Source: Syntrophomonas sp.
GTDB lineage: Bacteria > Bacillota > Syntrophomonadia > Syntrophomonadales > Syntrophomonadaceae
DNA: 64,000 bases
Reading direction: 5' to 3'
Assembly: GCA_016841425.1 (NCBI GenBank)
Contig: JAENZE010000004.1
Location: 92,821 to 156,820 of the forward strand
Both the position numbers and the translations under genes were made by a program. Every line of letters begins with the position of its first letter. Positions within the stretch are counted from its first letter, which is position 1. Positions 1 through 7,906 of the stretch are shown piece by piece. The notes under the pieces were generated by a model. That model was given only the letters and a program-made list of their open reading frames with translations, ran no database searches and was not told where the DNA came from.

Positions 1-266
1 CCTTCGGGGACCACAATTTATGTTCGCAAAGCTCCAGAGATTAAGGAAGCCCCCTCCGGGGACCACAATGTGTGTTCGCAAAGCTCAAAAGATTAAGGAA
101 GCCCCCTTCGGGGACCACAATTTATGTTCGCAAAGCTCCAGAGATTAAGGAAGCCCCCTTCAGGGACCACAATTTGTGTTCGCAAAGCTCCAGAGATTAA
201 GGAAGCCCCCTCCGGGGACCACAATTTATGCTCGCAGAGCTCAAAAGATTAAGGAAGCCCTTACAG
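1..266. repeat. 52-bp tandem repeat array (truncated by window edge)
   Basis: The tetranucleotide GACC of the segment GGGGACCACAAT recurs at 9, 61, 113, 165 and 217, an exact 52-bp period; the last unit is 50 bp and degenerates into the neighbouring dispersed repeat. Each unit reads roughly GACCACAATTTATGTTCGCA followed by AAGCTCCAGAGATTAAGGAA and then GCCCCCTTCGGG. The C-run, short loop and G-run (CCCC-TTC-GGGG in some copies) could form a small hairpin. Unit-to-unit differences are only a few bases. The array continues beyond base 1. Function unknown; the whole unit is conserved, so it is not a repeat-spacer array. Confidence 0.93.
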
Positions 267-406
267 CACCTAGCCACTGAAGCTGGACTACTGATGTGCC
301 TGCATTTCATTACAGTACAATTATGGCTGCATTTACAGCACAACAATATATATTCGCAATGCTCACGGATGATTAAGGGTGCAATTTGGGTTCGCTCTGG
401 CTCAAG
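254..406. repeat. Dispersed intergenic repeat A, long form
   Basis: This stretch directly follows the 52-bp array. It shares long, nearly identical blocks with 14826-14972, for example CTGATGTRCCTKCATTTCAT, the segment ACAGCACAACAATA and the segment TTCGCAATGCTCACGGATGA. Weaker relatives lie at 7613-7720, 19450-19545 and possibly 21265-21345. It has no convincing coding capacity. From 407 to 555 I see no further feature except the ribosome binding site of the next gene. Confidence 0.85.
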
Positions 407-555
407 GTAAAGAGGAAGGTCGATTAATAACACCAGCAGCATTGCTAAGGTCACATACACATAGGGGCTATATACCTATAGATATTTGCGCAAGAGTAAT
501 ATACAATGATAACATAAGACTAAAGTAGTATTTTGCATTAATGGGAGGTACAATT

Positions 556-2175
556 ATGGATGATGGTCTTGCTCCCCATAATGAAGATAAATTACGTGCG
601 CTGAGAAACAATCTGGAAAAACTGTCGCTTCAATCGGATTTCCGAAAAAAAGTAATTGGCGGTTTGAGCGAGGAAGATGTAATAAAATATATTGACGGTT
701 TACGACAGCAATCCCAGATGGTTGAGGATGAACTAACCCATCATATTGAAGAGCTGCAATATGCTAAAGAAAAGCTGCTGAAGGAATATGAGCATTTCAG
801 AAAGGAAAGCCAGGAAGAGAAAGCCAGATTACAAGAAATAGTTGACAAGGCAGCTACTGACTCAGCCACGTATATGCAGGAATGTCAGGATCAGGCTGCG
901 CTATATAATATGGAACTTGATAAGGCAGTGAGCGAAAACCATCGGCTGGATAACGAGTGCAAACAGTTAGCACTAAGAGTTCCACGGTTGGAAGAGGAAT
1001 TAGAACGCCTAAAAAACGAGTATGATAACGAGAGAAATACCTATATTGAGAAAATTGAAGCTTTAGAGCAGCAAATAATATCGAATCAGGACCAATTAGT
1101 TGAGCGAATTAAGCTGGCAGAGGATTTAGAACGTAATTACGAGTTTGAAAAAACTCGTACTGCTTCAGCAGCAAAAGATATTATCTCCCTCAGGGAGAAG
1201 ATCAGCAGCCTTGAGGTGGCTCAAAAAGAAAACCAGGCTAAGATTGAACAAGAATTGAAGAAAAGCCAGGAATTAGAAGAAGAGCTAGAGCTGGAAAGAA
1301 GCAGGCTGATCAATAGTGAAGAGATTATAAGTAATAAGACCTTAAATATTAAGGAACTGGAAGAACAATTATATGATAACATTCAAACCAGCGAAGAATA
1401 TCTTAGAAGAATCCAGGAATTAGAGCAAGAGTTGGAATTGGAAAGAAGCAGCGTGAACAGTAGTAAAGAGACTATTAATACTCAGGTTCTGAATATTAAG
1501 GAACTGGAAGAACAATTATATGAAAGCATAAAAACCAGTGAAGAATACCTTGGAAAAACCCTGGAATTAGAACAGAAGTTGGAGTTGGAAAGAAATAGAC
1601 TGAACAGTGATCAAGAAACTATTAACCTTCAGGCCTTAAGAATCGAAGAACTTGAAGAAAAATTAATTGAAAACAGCCATATGGTGGAGGAATATCTTGA
1701 AGCAAATCAGAAGTTAGAACAGGAACTGAAGAATGCGAGAGAGAATTTAGGGGCTGATTCAAGACTTTCGAATTTTAAGGGAGAAGTTGACGTGATATAC
1801 AAACAACTGGACAATATAAAAGTGCAGATCGATATCAATGACAAACTGCAACAGCAGCTGGACTATGAACGTTCCCGTGCTGAAAGAGTTGAAAAAGACA
1901 TGTCCCAGATCAGTGAATGGGCATACAATCTCAAAGAGAAATTTCAGCAGAACCAGCGGCAGTTGGAAGCCCAATTCAGCAAAATTGAAGAGAAACATAA
2001 ATCAATGCAATCTGAAATCAATGGATTGCGCAGCAATCTGGAAACGTTTAGTGTAGGAACGGGTACCGAAATTGATAATCTGTGTGCCACCGTAGATAAT
2101 TCAAACCAATTAATTGATAGCAAATGTGTGAAAATTGATCAATGGCGTGAAAAGACGGGTACTACTGGCAGATAG
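556..2175 (+). CDS. Coiled-coil protein with DivIVA-like N-terminus and 49-residue repeats
   Basis: I do not recognise a named family. The ATG at 556 is chosen over the one at 541 because GGGAGGT at 542-548 lies a normal distance before it; this gives 539 residues. Near the N-terminus FRKKVIGGLSEEDVIKYIDG resembles the DivIVA/GpsB membrane-binding start (FRK...GY...EV..Y). Nearly all the rest is predicted coiled coil, rich in Glu, Lys and Leu. It includes three tandem 49-residue repeats with markers LELERS, ELEEQLY and SEEYL. There is no signal peptide or transmembrane segment. The C-terminus ends in a short polar tail. A cytosolic scaffold for cell division, polarity or spore morphogenesis is a reasonable guess but only inference. 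It lies alone between a repeat array and a zinc-ribbon gene. Confidence 0.75.
   Translation: MDDGLAPHNEDKLRALRNNLEKLSLQSDFRKKVIGGLSEEDVIKYIDGLRQQSQMVEDELTHHIEELQYAKEKLLKEYEHFRKESQEEKARLQEIVDKAATDSATYMQECQDQAALYNMELDKAVSENHRLDNECKQLALRVPRLEEELERLKNEYDNERNTYIEKIEALEQQIISNQDQLVERIKLAEDLERNYEFEKTRTASAAKDIISLREKISSLEVAQKENQAKIEQELKKSQELEEELELERSRLINSEEIISNKTLNIKELEEQLYDNIQTSEEYLRRIQELEQELELERSSVNSSKETINTQVLNIKELEEQLYESIKTSEEYLGKTLELEQKLELERNRLNSDQETINLQALRIEELEEKLIENSHMVEEYLEANQKLEQELKNARENLGADSRLSNFKGEVDVIYKQLDNIKVQIDINDKLQQQLDYERSRAERVEKDMSQISEWAYNLKEKFQQNQRQLEAQFSKIEEKHKSMQSEINGLRSNLETFSVGTGTEIDNLCATVDNSNQLIDSKCVKIDQWREKTGTTGR
1285..1725 (+). repeat. Three tandem 147-bp (49-residue) coding repeats
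   Basis: Within the coiled-coil gene, units begin at 1285, 1432 and 1579, each starting with the codons for LELER and running exactly 49 codons. Shared landmarks are ELEEQLY/ELEEKLI around unit position 24-30 and EEYL near 37-40. Forty-nine residues equals seven heptads, so duplication preserves coiled-coil register. Confidence 0.9.
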
Positions 2176-2434
2176 TTTTTTCAGGACCTAAAATAATTGA
2201 TTATGCCATCGAAAAACCCGGCTGACTTGTATAAAATTGCAGTTTTTATAGCTTGATTAAAAATATTATCAGTGTATATTCTTAGAATAAATTGGGAACC
2301 ATTTAAGCTGTATCGACTTGACATTAAGACGGTTCTGAATTATATTTAACATGCCTTAACACAATCAATTCTCCTTTATGGGAGATGTGAGTGAGTCAAG
2401 GGTTACATTTCCAGAAAGGGGATAATAAAAGAAT

Positions 2435-2743
2435 ATGGAAGACAAATATCTAGTTTGTAAAGACTGCGGAGAAGAATTTCTGTTTTCTGCATCAGAGCAG
2501 GAGTTTTATGCAGAAAAAGGTTTTGAGAATGAACCTGGCAGATGCAGAAACTGCAGAAGAGCTCGTAAGCAGTCGCGTGGTAACAGTGGAGGCGGAGGCG
2601 GACAAAGGTTCAGAGAGGACCGTCCGATGTTTAAGGCAGTTTGCGCCGAGTGCGGTGAGGAGACCACAGTCCCCTTTGAACCGAGTGGAGATAGGCCTAT
2701 TTACTGCCGGGACTGTTTCCGCAACAGGAGAAACAGATACTAA
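2435..2743 (+). CDS. Small zinc-ribbon protein with two CxxC pairs per half
   Basis: The 102-residue product has two treble-clef or zinc-ribbon-like halves. The N-terminal half has CKDCGEEF with a second pair CRNC about 27 residues on. The C-terminal half has CAECGEE with CRDC near the end. They are joined by a basic Gly-rich linker (RKQSRGNSGGGGGQRFRED). This matches a common clostridial family of 'zinc-ribbon / CxxC-x17-CxxC' proteins of unknown role, sometimes proposed to bind nucleic acid. A purine-rich AGGGGAT stretch precedes the ATG, and a terminator follows within 25 bases, so it looks monocistronic. Both Cys pairs in each half are intact. Function is not known. Confidence 0.85.
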   Translation: MEDKYLVCKDCGEEFLFSASEQEFYAEKGFENEPGRCRNCRRARKQSRGNSGGGGGQRFREDRPMFKAVCAECGEETTVPFEPSGDRPIYCRDCFRNRRNRY

Positions 2744-2765
2744 AGAAACGAAATTGATATTACAA

Positions 2766-2793
2766 AGAGGTCTGAAAGCAGGCCTCTTTTTAT
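2766..2793 (+). terminator. Rho-independent terminator of the zinc-ribbon gene
   Basis: AGAGGTCTG at 2766-2774 pairs (one G-T wobble) with CAGGCCTCT at 2779-2787 around the loop AAAG and is followed by TTTTATTT. Confidence 0.85.
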
Positions 2794-2890
2794 TTGCCTA
2801 TCCAAAAAACATGAATTACAGAATGCTCTTTTGCTAGCTTATTAATAGCGATATAATAGCAGGGTGTATCTCGATCAAAGATGGAAATGA

Positions 2891-2932
2891 GGCAACATAT
2901 TAACATAATTAATATTATGTCAATATGTTGCC
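2891..2932. other. Long A/T-rich hairpin upstream of miaB
   Basis: Two 19-base arms, 2891-2909 and 2914-2932, are inverted repeats with a single mismatch (GGCAACATATT... and ...AATATGTTGCC) around a 4-base loop. No T-run follows. It lies about 140 bases before miaB, and a TATAAT occurs at 2852-2857 just before it. Role unknown: it could be an operator or a leader hairpin. Confidence 0.6.
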
Positions 2933-3069
2933 TATGCTCATTCAGTAATCTTTGTTGTATGGGGATAAACTAGTCTAAACGTTATTTATTTGCTAAAATG
3001 ATGACTGTAATTCTGGTTCAATCCCGTTTTACCAAAAGACGAATTAATAGAAAATGAAAGGGCAAGGCT

Positions 3070-4407
3070 ATGGATTTAAACTCCGATTATGCCGGCAGGT
3101 ATCATTTGCTTACCTACGGCTGTCAAATGAATGTCCGTGATTCCGAGATAATAGCCGGTATTCTTGAGGGAATGGGTTATGTCATTACTTCTAATTTAAA
3201 GGAAGCGGATTTAGTCGTTTTTAATACCTGCAGTGTTCGTCATTCAGCAGAGAACAAGGTGTATGGCAAATTGGGAGAAGTAGGGCTTTTAAAAAGGCAT
3301 AACCCCGATTTGCTGATTGCGGTAGGTGGGTGCATGGCGCAGTTGGAAAACGTAAGGACCAGATTGAAAAAACAAAAAGTTGATATTGTCTTTGGCACCC
3401 ATAACCTTCATGAGTTACCTCATTTGATTAATCGGGCAAAAACTATTGCTGGACCGGTGGTACAGGTATATGACCGGGAAGGGGATATTGTTGAACATCT
3501 TCCCTCCCAACGGGATGGAAGTCTGAGTGCTTTTGTAAATATTATGTATGGATGCAATAATTTTTGCAGTTATTGTATAGTTCCCTTTACCAGAGGCCGA
3601 GAAAGAAGCAGAATGCCCGGCGATATCATCTCTGAAATTCAAAAGCTAGCTGAACAGGGTTTTAAGGAAGTTACATTGCTAGGTCAGAATGTTAATTCCT
3701 ATGGGCGAGGACTAGAGGAACGATGTGATTTTGCAGACCTACTGAACTTAGTAAACCAAATAGAAGGCATTCAAAGAATTCGTTTTACCACCTCCCACCC
3801 TCGAGATATAACTGATAAGTTGATTGATGCCGTTGCCGCCCATTCAAAGGTCTGTGAGCATATTCATGTGGCTATGCAATCTGGCAGCAACCATATACTA
3901 GAGCGTATGAATCGAGGTTATACCCGCGAACATTACCTGGAAAGAACCCAAAGAATAAGGAAAATGGTTCCAGGTGCGTCTATAACAACTGACATAATCG
4001 TAGGCTTTCCAGGAGAGAGTGAGTCGGACTTTCAAGATACCATGGACATGGTCAATAAGGTACGGTTTGATGCCGCTTTTACGTTCATGTATTCGGTTCG
4101 TACTGGTACTGCTGCTGCTACTCTGGATAATCAGATCCCATTGGACATACGCCGGGAGCGGCTTATTAGACTTAATAACCTGCAGTATTCGATAGCTCGA
4201 GAAATAAACGAATCACTGGAAGGAACCGTACAGGAAGTACTGGTTGAAGGTTTAAGCAAAACCGATAAAGAAAAGCTTACTTCACGCACTCGTACCAATC
4301 GTATTGTAATATTTTCTGGTCCAAAAGACTTAATAGGAAGACTGATAAGTGTTAGAATAACAGAAGCGAAAACTTTTTCTTTATTTGGAAAAATAGTGGA
4401 ATTATGA
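3070..4407 (+). CDS. miaB: tRNA-2-methylthio-N6-dimethylallyladenosine synthase MiaB
   Basis: Radical SAM methylthiotransferase that adds a methylthio group to i6A37 of tRNAs. The 445 residues are the normal length. The N-terminal methylthiotransferase domain has the three auxiliary-cluster cysteines at about C18 (TYGCQMN), C54 (FNTCSV) and C88 (GGCMAQ). The radical SAM triad is GCNNFCSYC at about 162-169, followed by the family-typical VPFTRGRE. The C-terminal end is a TRAM-like RNA-binding domain. Its partner gene miaA, which makes the i6A substrate, is about 9 kb downstream. The stop overlaps the next gene start (ATGA), indicating translational coupling with the YlbF-family gene. That adjacency is also known from the ymcB-ymcA pair of Bacillus subtilis. 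Confidence 0.96.
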   Translation: MDLNSDYAGRYHLLTYGCQMNVRDSEIIAGILEGMGYVITSNLKEADLVVFNTCSVRHSAENKVYGKLGEVGLLKRHNPDLLIAVGGCMAQLENVRTRLKKQKVDIVFGTHNLHELPHLINRAKTIAGPVVQVYDREGDIVEHLPSQRDGSLSAFVNIMYGCNNFCSYCIVPFTRGRERSRMPGDIISEIQKLAEQGFKEVTLLGQNVNSYGRGLEERCDFADLLNLVNQIEGIQRIRFTTSHPRDITDKLIDAVAAHSKVCEHIHVAMQSGSNHILERMNRGYTREHYLERTQRIRKMVPGASITTDIIVGFPGESESDFQDTMDMVNKVRFDAAFTFMYSVRTGTAAATLDNQIPLDIRRERLIRLNNLQYSIAREINESLEGTVQEVLVEGLSKTDKEKLTSRTRTNRIVIFSGPKDLIGRLISVRITEAKTFSLFGKIVEL

Positions 4408-4811
4408 TGGTAGAAATTAAGGGGGATAAAGCTTTGTCAAAAGAAGATATTATTAAATTAGCGTTTGATCTGGGAACCTCTATAGGCGATTCAGATGAAA
4501 TCATCCTGTTAAAAGAATTACAGAGTAAATTGAATGAGGATTTTGAGGCATCTAACCTTATAATTAAATACAAAGATGCTAAAATGAAACTCGAGCATAA
4601 AATGAATGATGGTCTTATGATAACTAAAGGTGAAGAAGATCATATTGATATACTCGAACAGCAGCTGAGCAGCAATGCTTTACTGCAAGAAATGATGACT
4701 GCCCAGGAGAAGTTTGACAACCTGATGCAGGCCGTTTATTTTGCTATGAATCAGGCTATTACCGGCAGCTGTGGCGGTTCCTGCTCTTCCTGCGATAGTG
4801 GTTGCTCATAA
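4404..4811 (+). CDS. YlbF/YmcA family protein with cysteine-rich tail
   Basis: The 135-residue, mainly helical protein belongs to the Com_YlbF family. In Bacillus YlbF, YmcA and YaaT form a complex that carries iron-sulfur clusters, influences RNase Y maturation of RNAs and is needed for sporulation, competence and biofilms. Adjacency to miaB matches the Bacillus ymcB-ymcA order, so YmcA (RicA) is the closer guess. The C-terminus, GSCGGSCSSCDSGCS, has four cysteines in 12 residues and looks able to bind a metal or Fe-S cluster. The start ATG overlaps the miaB stop. A terminator follows, so miaB and this gene likely form one transcript. The exact paralogue is uncertain. Confidence 0.85.
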   Translation: MMVEIKGDKALSKEDIIKLAFDLGTSIGDSDEIILLKELQSKLNEDFEASNLIIKYKDAKMKLEHKMNDGLMITKGEEDHIDILEQQLSSNALLQEMMTAQEKFDNLMQAVYFAMNQAITGSCGGSCSSCDSGCS

Positions 4812-4839
4812 GAGTTACCTAGCTGCATACGTTTGGCAC

Positions 4840-4870
4840 AAAGACCTGGGGGCACCGGGTCTTTCTCTTT
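4840..4870 (+). terminator. Terminator after the YlbF-family gene
   Basis: AAAGACCTGG at 4840-4849 pairs (one wobble) with CCGGGTCTTT at 4855-4864; a pyrimidine-rich CTCTTTG follows. It separates the miaB unit from mutS. Confidence 0.75.
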
Positions 4871-4973
4871 GCTGCTGATATTTTACCGCAAATGATTTCT
4901 CAACTTGCGTACTGGACTCAGAGCGAGTATTGCTCACTGAAAGTTGAATTACTTATTCTAGGGGGTTCTTAAA

Positions 4974-7553
4974 CTGGATGCCAAATATACACCAATGATA
5001 CAACAATACCTGCAGGTAAAAGCACAACACCAAGATTGTATACTATTCTTTCGCCTCGGAGATTTCTACGAGATGTTTTTTGATGATGCCCGGGTTGCCT
5101 CCAAGGAGCTTGATATAGTGCTAACTGGAAGAGATGGGGGACAGGAAAGCAAAATCCCCATGTGCGGTATTCCTTATCATTCTGCCAATAACTACATAGC
5201 CAAACTGATTAATAGTGGTTATCGCATAGCTGTTTGCGAACAAGTAGAGGATCCGAAATCTGCTAAAGGTATCGTAAAAAGAGAGGTTATCAGAATAATA
5301 ACTCCCGGAACGGTTATGGACGACAATATTTTAGAGGAAAGCCAGAACAACTATCTGGCAGGTGTAGTATGTGACGCTGCTTCTATAGGATTTGCCTACA
5401 TAGACATCACTACTGGCGATTTCCGGGTGACCGAGTTCAGCGGAGAAGAAAGAGAACTGCAGCTGCAAAGCGAACTGCTTCGCCTGGCGCCGGCAGAGGT
5501 ATTGATTAATATTGAATCAAGCCTGGAGCTCGAATGGCAAAGGCCAGCTTTTATATCCGATAATATTGCGGTCAGTAATGTACCTGAAGGTGTTCTAATC
5601 TATGACCGGGCCAGGGATATACTGACCCGTCATTTTGCGGTCAGCAGCCTGGAAAGCTTCGGGCTGAGAGAATATGAGTCAGCCGTTAAAGCTGCTGCAG
5701 CCATCATAGAATTCCTGAATAATACACAGAAAAGAAGTCTGAGACAGGTGCAAAGCATAAGGCTATATAATATAGGATCCTATCTGGAAATGGATTATTA
5801 TACCCGTCGCAATTTAGAATTGACTGTAACCATGCGAGATGGAAAAAGGGAAGGTTCTTTGCTGTCAATATTGGATGGATGCCGGACTTCCATGGGTAAA
5901 CGTATGCTTAGAAAATGGATAGAGCAGCCCTTAAAGAAGAAACAGAACATAGAACCAAGGTTAGACGGGGTTGAGGAGTTAAAAGATAATCTGGTTTTAC
6001 GAGCTGATTTAAAATCAATACTTGATAATATATATGACCTGGAGAGGATTGCTGGTAAAATAGGCAGCGAGGTAGCAAATCCACGAGATATCCTGGCATT
6101 GAGAAATTCGTTGTTCTCACTGCAGGAAATACCAGCTGTATTAAATAGTGTTAATAGTACACTGCTTCGCAGTATTTCGGCAATGGATAGAATGCAGGAC
6201 CTGTTGGATCTGGTCAATATCAGTATTGATGATGATGCACCCCTGACCTTGAAAGAAGGAAATATTATTAAAATTGGGTACAAGAGTGAAATTGATGAGC
6301 TCAAGCGTCTTTCAGAACAGGGGTCGGTCTGGTTGATGGATTTTGAAGCTAAGGAAAAAGAGCGAACTGGCATTAAATTCCTAAAAGTAGGTTTTAATAA
6401 GGTTTTTGGTTATTATATAGAGGTAAGCAAGTCGAATCTTAATCGGGTTCCGGTTAATTATGTTCGCAAACAGACCCTGGTAAATACTGAAAGGTTCATA
6501 TGCGAAGAACTTAAGAATTATGAAGATAGAATTCTAGGTTCAAGAGAAAGGCTCTACGCAATTGAATATGAAGAATTCATCAAAATACGAAGCCAATTAG
6601 CTGATCATATTAGAAGATTGTTAGAAACCGCAGAAAAAGTTGCTGTCCTTGACGTTTTATTCAGCTTAGCCGAAACAGCTTATAATAATGATTATGTACG
6701 GCCTTCGATAAGCAACAGTGAGACAATCGAAATAAATTCCGGCCGCCATCCGGTGGTGGAAAGAAATTTGACCGAAACCCGTTTTGTGCCCAATGATACT
6801 CGTATAGGGGTGAATGATAAGGCTTTTGCTATCATAACCGGACCTAATATGGGAGGTAAGAGCACCTATATGAGACAAATTGCTCTGCTGGTCCTAATGG
6901 CTCAGATGGGCAGCTTCATACCAGCTGCATCAGCCAGCATTGGGATAGTTGACAAGATATTTACCCGGGTTGGAGCATCGGACGACCTGGCTGCCGGTCA
7001 TAGTACTTTTATGGTGGAAATGGTTGAAGTATCTAACATCCTGCATAACGCGACCAGGAAGAGTCTCATTATTTTAGACGAGATTGGACGAGGTACCAGT
7101 ACCTATGATGGAATGAGTATTGCCCGGGCTGTTAGTGAATATATTCTCGACAAAATCAAAGCCAGAACTTTATTTGCTACTCATTATCATGAAATAACTG
7201 ATATGGCAGACAAGTATCTTCCGGTAATTAATTTGTCGGTTTCGGTTCATGAGACTGAAGAATCGGTAGTTTTTCTAAAAAAAGTGCTGCCGGGGAAAGC
7301 TGATAAAAGTTATGGTATACAGGTAGCCAGGTTGGCAGGGCTTCCTATGCCTGTAATAGAAAGGGCTCAGGAGGTGCTTTGGGGGCTGGAGAAGGACCGA
7401 GGCCTGGTTACCACTATAGATAGGGTCTCCCAGCCGTCTTTGTTTGCGCCCCAGAATCCAGTTTTATGTGAACTGGAAGAACTTGATATAAATGAGCTTA
7501 CTCCAATTGAAGCTATTAACATATTATTTAAATGGAAACAGCTGTTAACTTAA
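4974..7553 (+). CDS. mutS: DNA mismatch repair protein MutS
   Basis: Mismatch-recognition ATPase. The family N-terminus KYTPMMxQY is present as KYTPMIQQY only if translation begins upstream of ATG 4995. The CTG at 4974 has GGGGGT at 4961-4966 in good position and an in-frame TAG at 4959 blocks longer versions. CTG 4974 (859 residues) is therefore preferred; ATG 4995 has no Shine-Dalgarno nearby. Domain I has the mismatch-wedge FYEMF motif (GDFYEMFFDDA). Walker A is GPNMGGKSTYMRQ and Walker B is ILDEIGRGTSTYDG. The signature stretch DDLAAGHSTFMVEM and the ATHYHE switch follow. The C-terminal helix-turn-helix dimerisation tail is present. mutL lies two genes downstream, separated by two genes not normally involved in repair. 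Confidence 0.95.
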   Translation: MDAKYTPMIQQYLQVKAQHQDCILFFRLGDFYEMFFDDARVASKELDIVLTGRDGGQESKIPMCGIPYHSANNYIAKLINSGYRIAVCEQVEDPKSAKGIVKREVIRIITPGTVMDDNILEESQNNYLAGVVCDAASIGFAYIDITTGDFRVTEFSGEERELQLQSELLRLAPAEVLINIESSLELEWQRPAFISDNIAVSNVPEGVLIYDRARDILTRHFAVSSLESFGLREYESAVKAAAAIIEFLNNTQKRSLRQVQSIRLYNIGSYLEMDYYTRRNLELTVTMRDGKREGSLLSILDGCRTSMGKRMLRKWIEQPLKKKQNIEPRLDGVEELKDNLVLRADLKSILDNIYDLERIAGKIGSEVANPRDILALRNSLFSLQEIPAVLNSVNSTLLRSISAMDRMQDLLDLVNISIDDDAPLTLKEGNIIKIGYKSEIDELKRLSEQGSVWLMDFEAKEKERTGIKFLKVGFNKVFGYYIEVSKSNLNRVPVNYVRKQTLVNTERFICEELKNYEDRILGSRERLYAIEYEEFIKIRSQLADHIRRLLETAEKVAVLDVLFSLAETAYNNDYVRPSISNSETIEINSGRHPVVERNLTETRFVPNDTRIGVNDKAFAIITGPNMGGKSTYMRQIALLVLMAQMGSFIPAASASIGIVDKIFTRVGASDDLAAGHSTFMVEMVEVSNILHNATRKSLIILDEIGRGTSTYDGMSIARAVSEYILDKIKARTLFATHYHEITDMADKYLPVINLSVSVHETEESVVFLKKVLPGKADKSYGIQVARLAGLPMPVIERAQEVLWGLEKDRGLVTTIDRVSQPSLFAPQNPVLCELEELDINELTPIEAINILFKWKQLLT

Positions 7554-7906
7554 ACAACTTTCGAGGTTTGGGATAGGGCGAACTTTATGCTTTGACACGC
7601 CGTCACCCTCCACCCTGCGGGTACTACCCCGAAGCGGGACAACTGATGTGCATTCACTTTGTTACTGCACTAATAAGGTTGCTGATGTTCCCGCTGGTCA
7701 CTATTAAGGTTGCGGCCGGTCTTATTTTAGAACAAGGAAGAAAATTTGTCCATTATAAGCGATGCTGGCTAGTCCAGTCATGCTTGTACTGTCTATCGCC
7801 TTTCCCTCCTTGCTCAGACAAAACATAAAGCTCGCCAGGCAGCTGCGAGCACAACTACGAAAGTTGCAATTGGCGTTAAATTATAATCAACAGGAGGTGG
7901 CAATCA
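7554..7906. repeat. Intergenic region with a degenerate copy of repeat A
   Basis: The part 7613-7720 resembles repeat A, with GAAGCGGGACAACTGATGTG followed by CATTCACTTTGTTACTGCAC. It also carries two AAGGTTGC segments. The rest up to the Shine-Dalgarno AGGAGG at 7892-7897 shows nothing I can name. The reading frame at 7592-7828 runs across this repeat and is not considered a gene. Confidence 0.6.

Noticed and set aside
1-266. Possible CRISPR array
   Set aside because: The whole 52-bp unit is conserved with no variable spacers, and no cas genes are in the window.
7592-7828. 78-codon reading frame
   Set aside because: It lies inside a repeat A copy and has no ribosome site or recognisable protein sequence.
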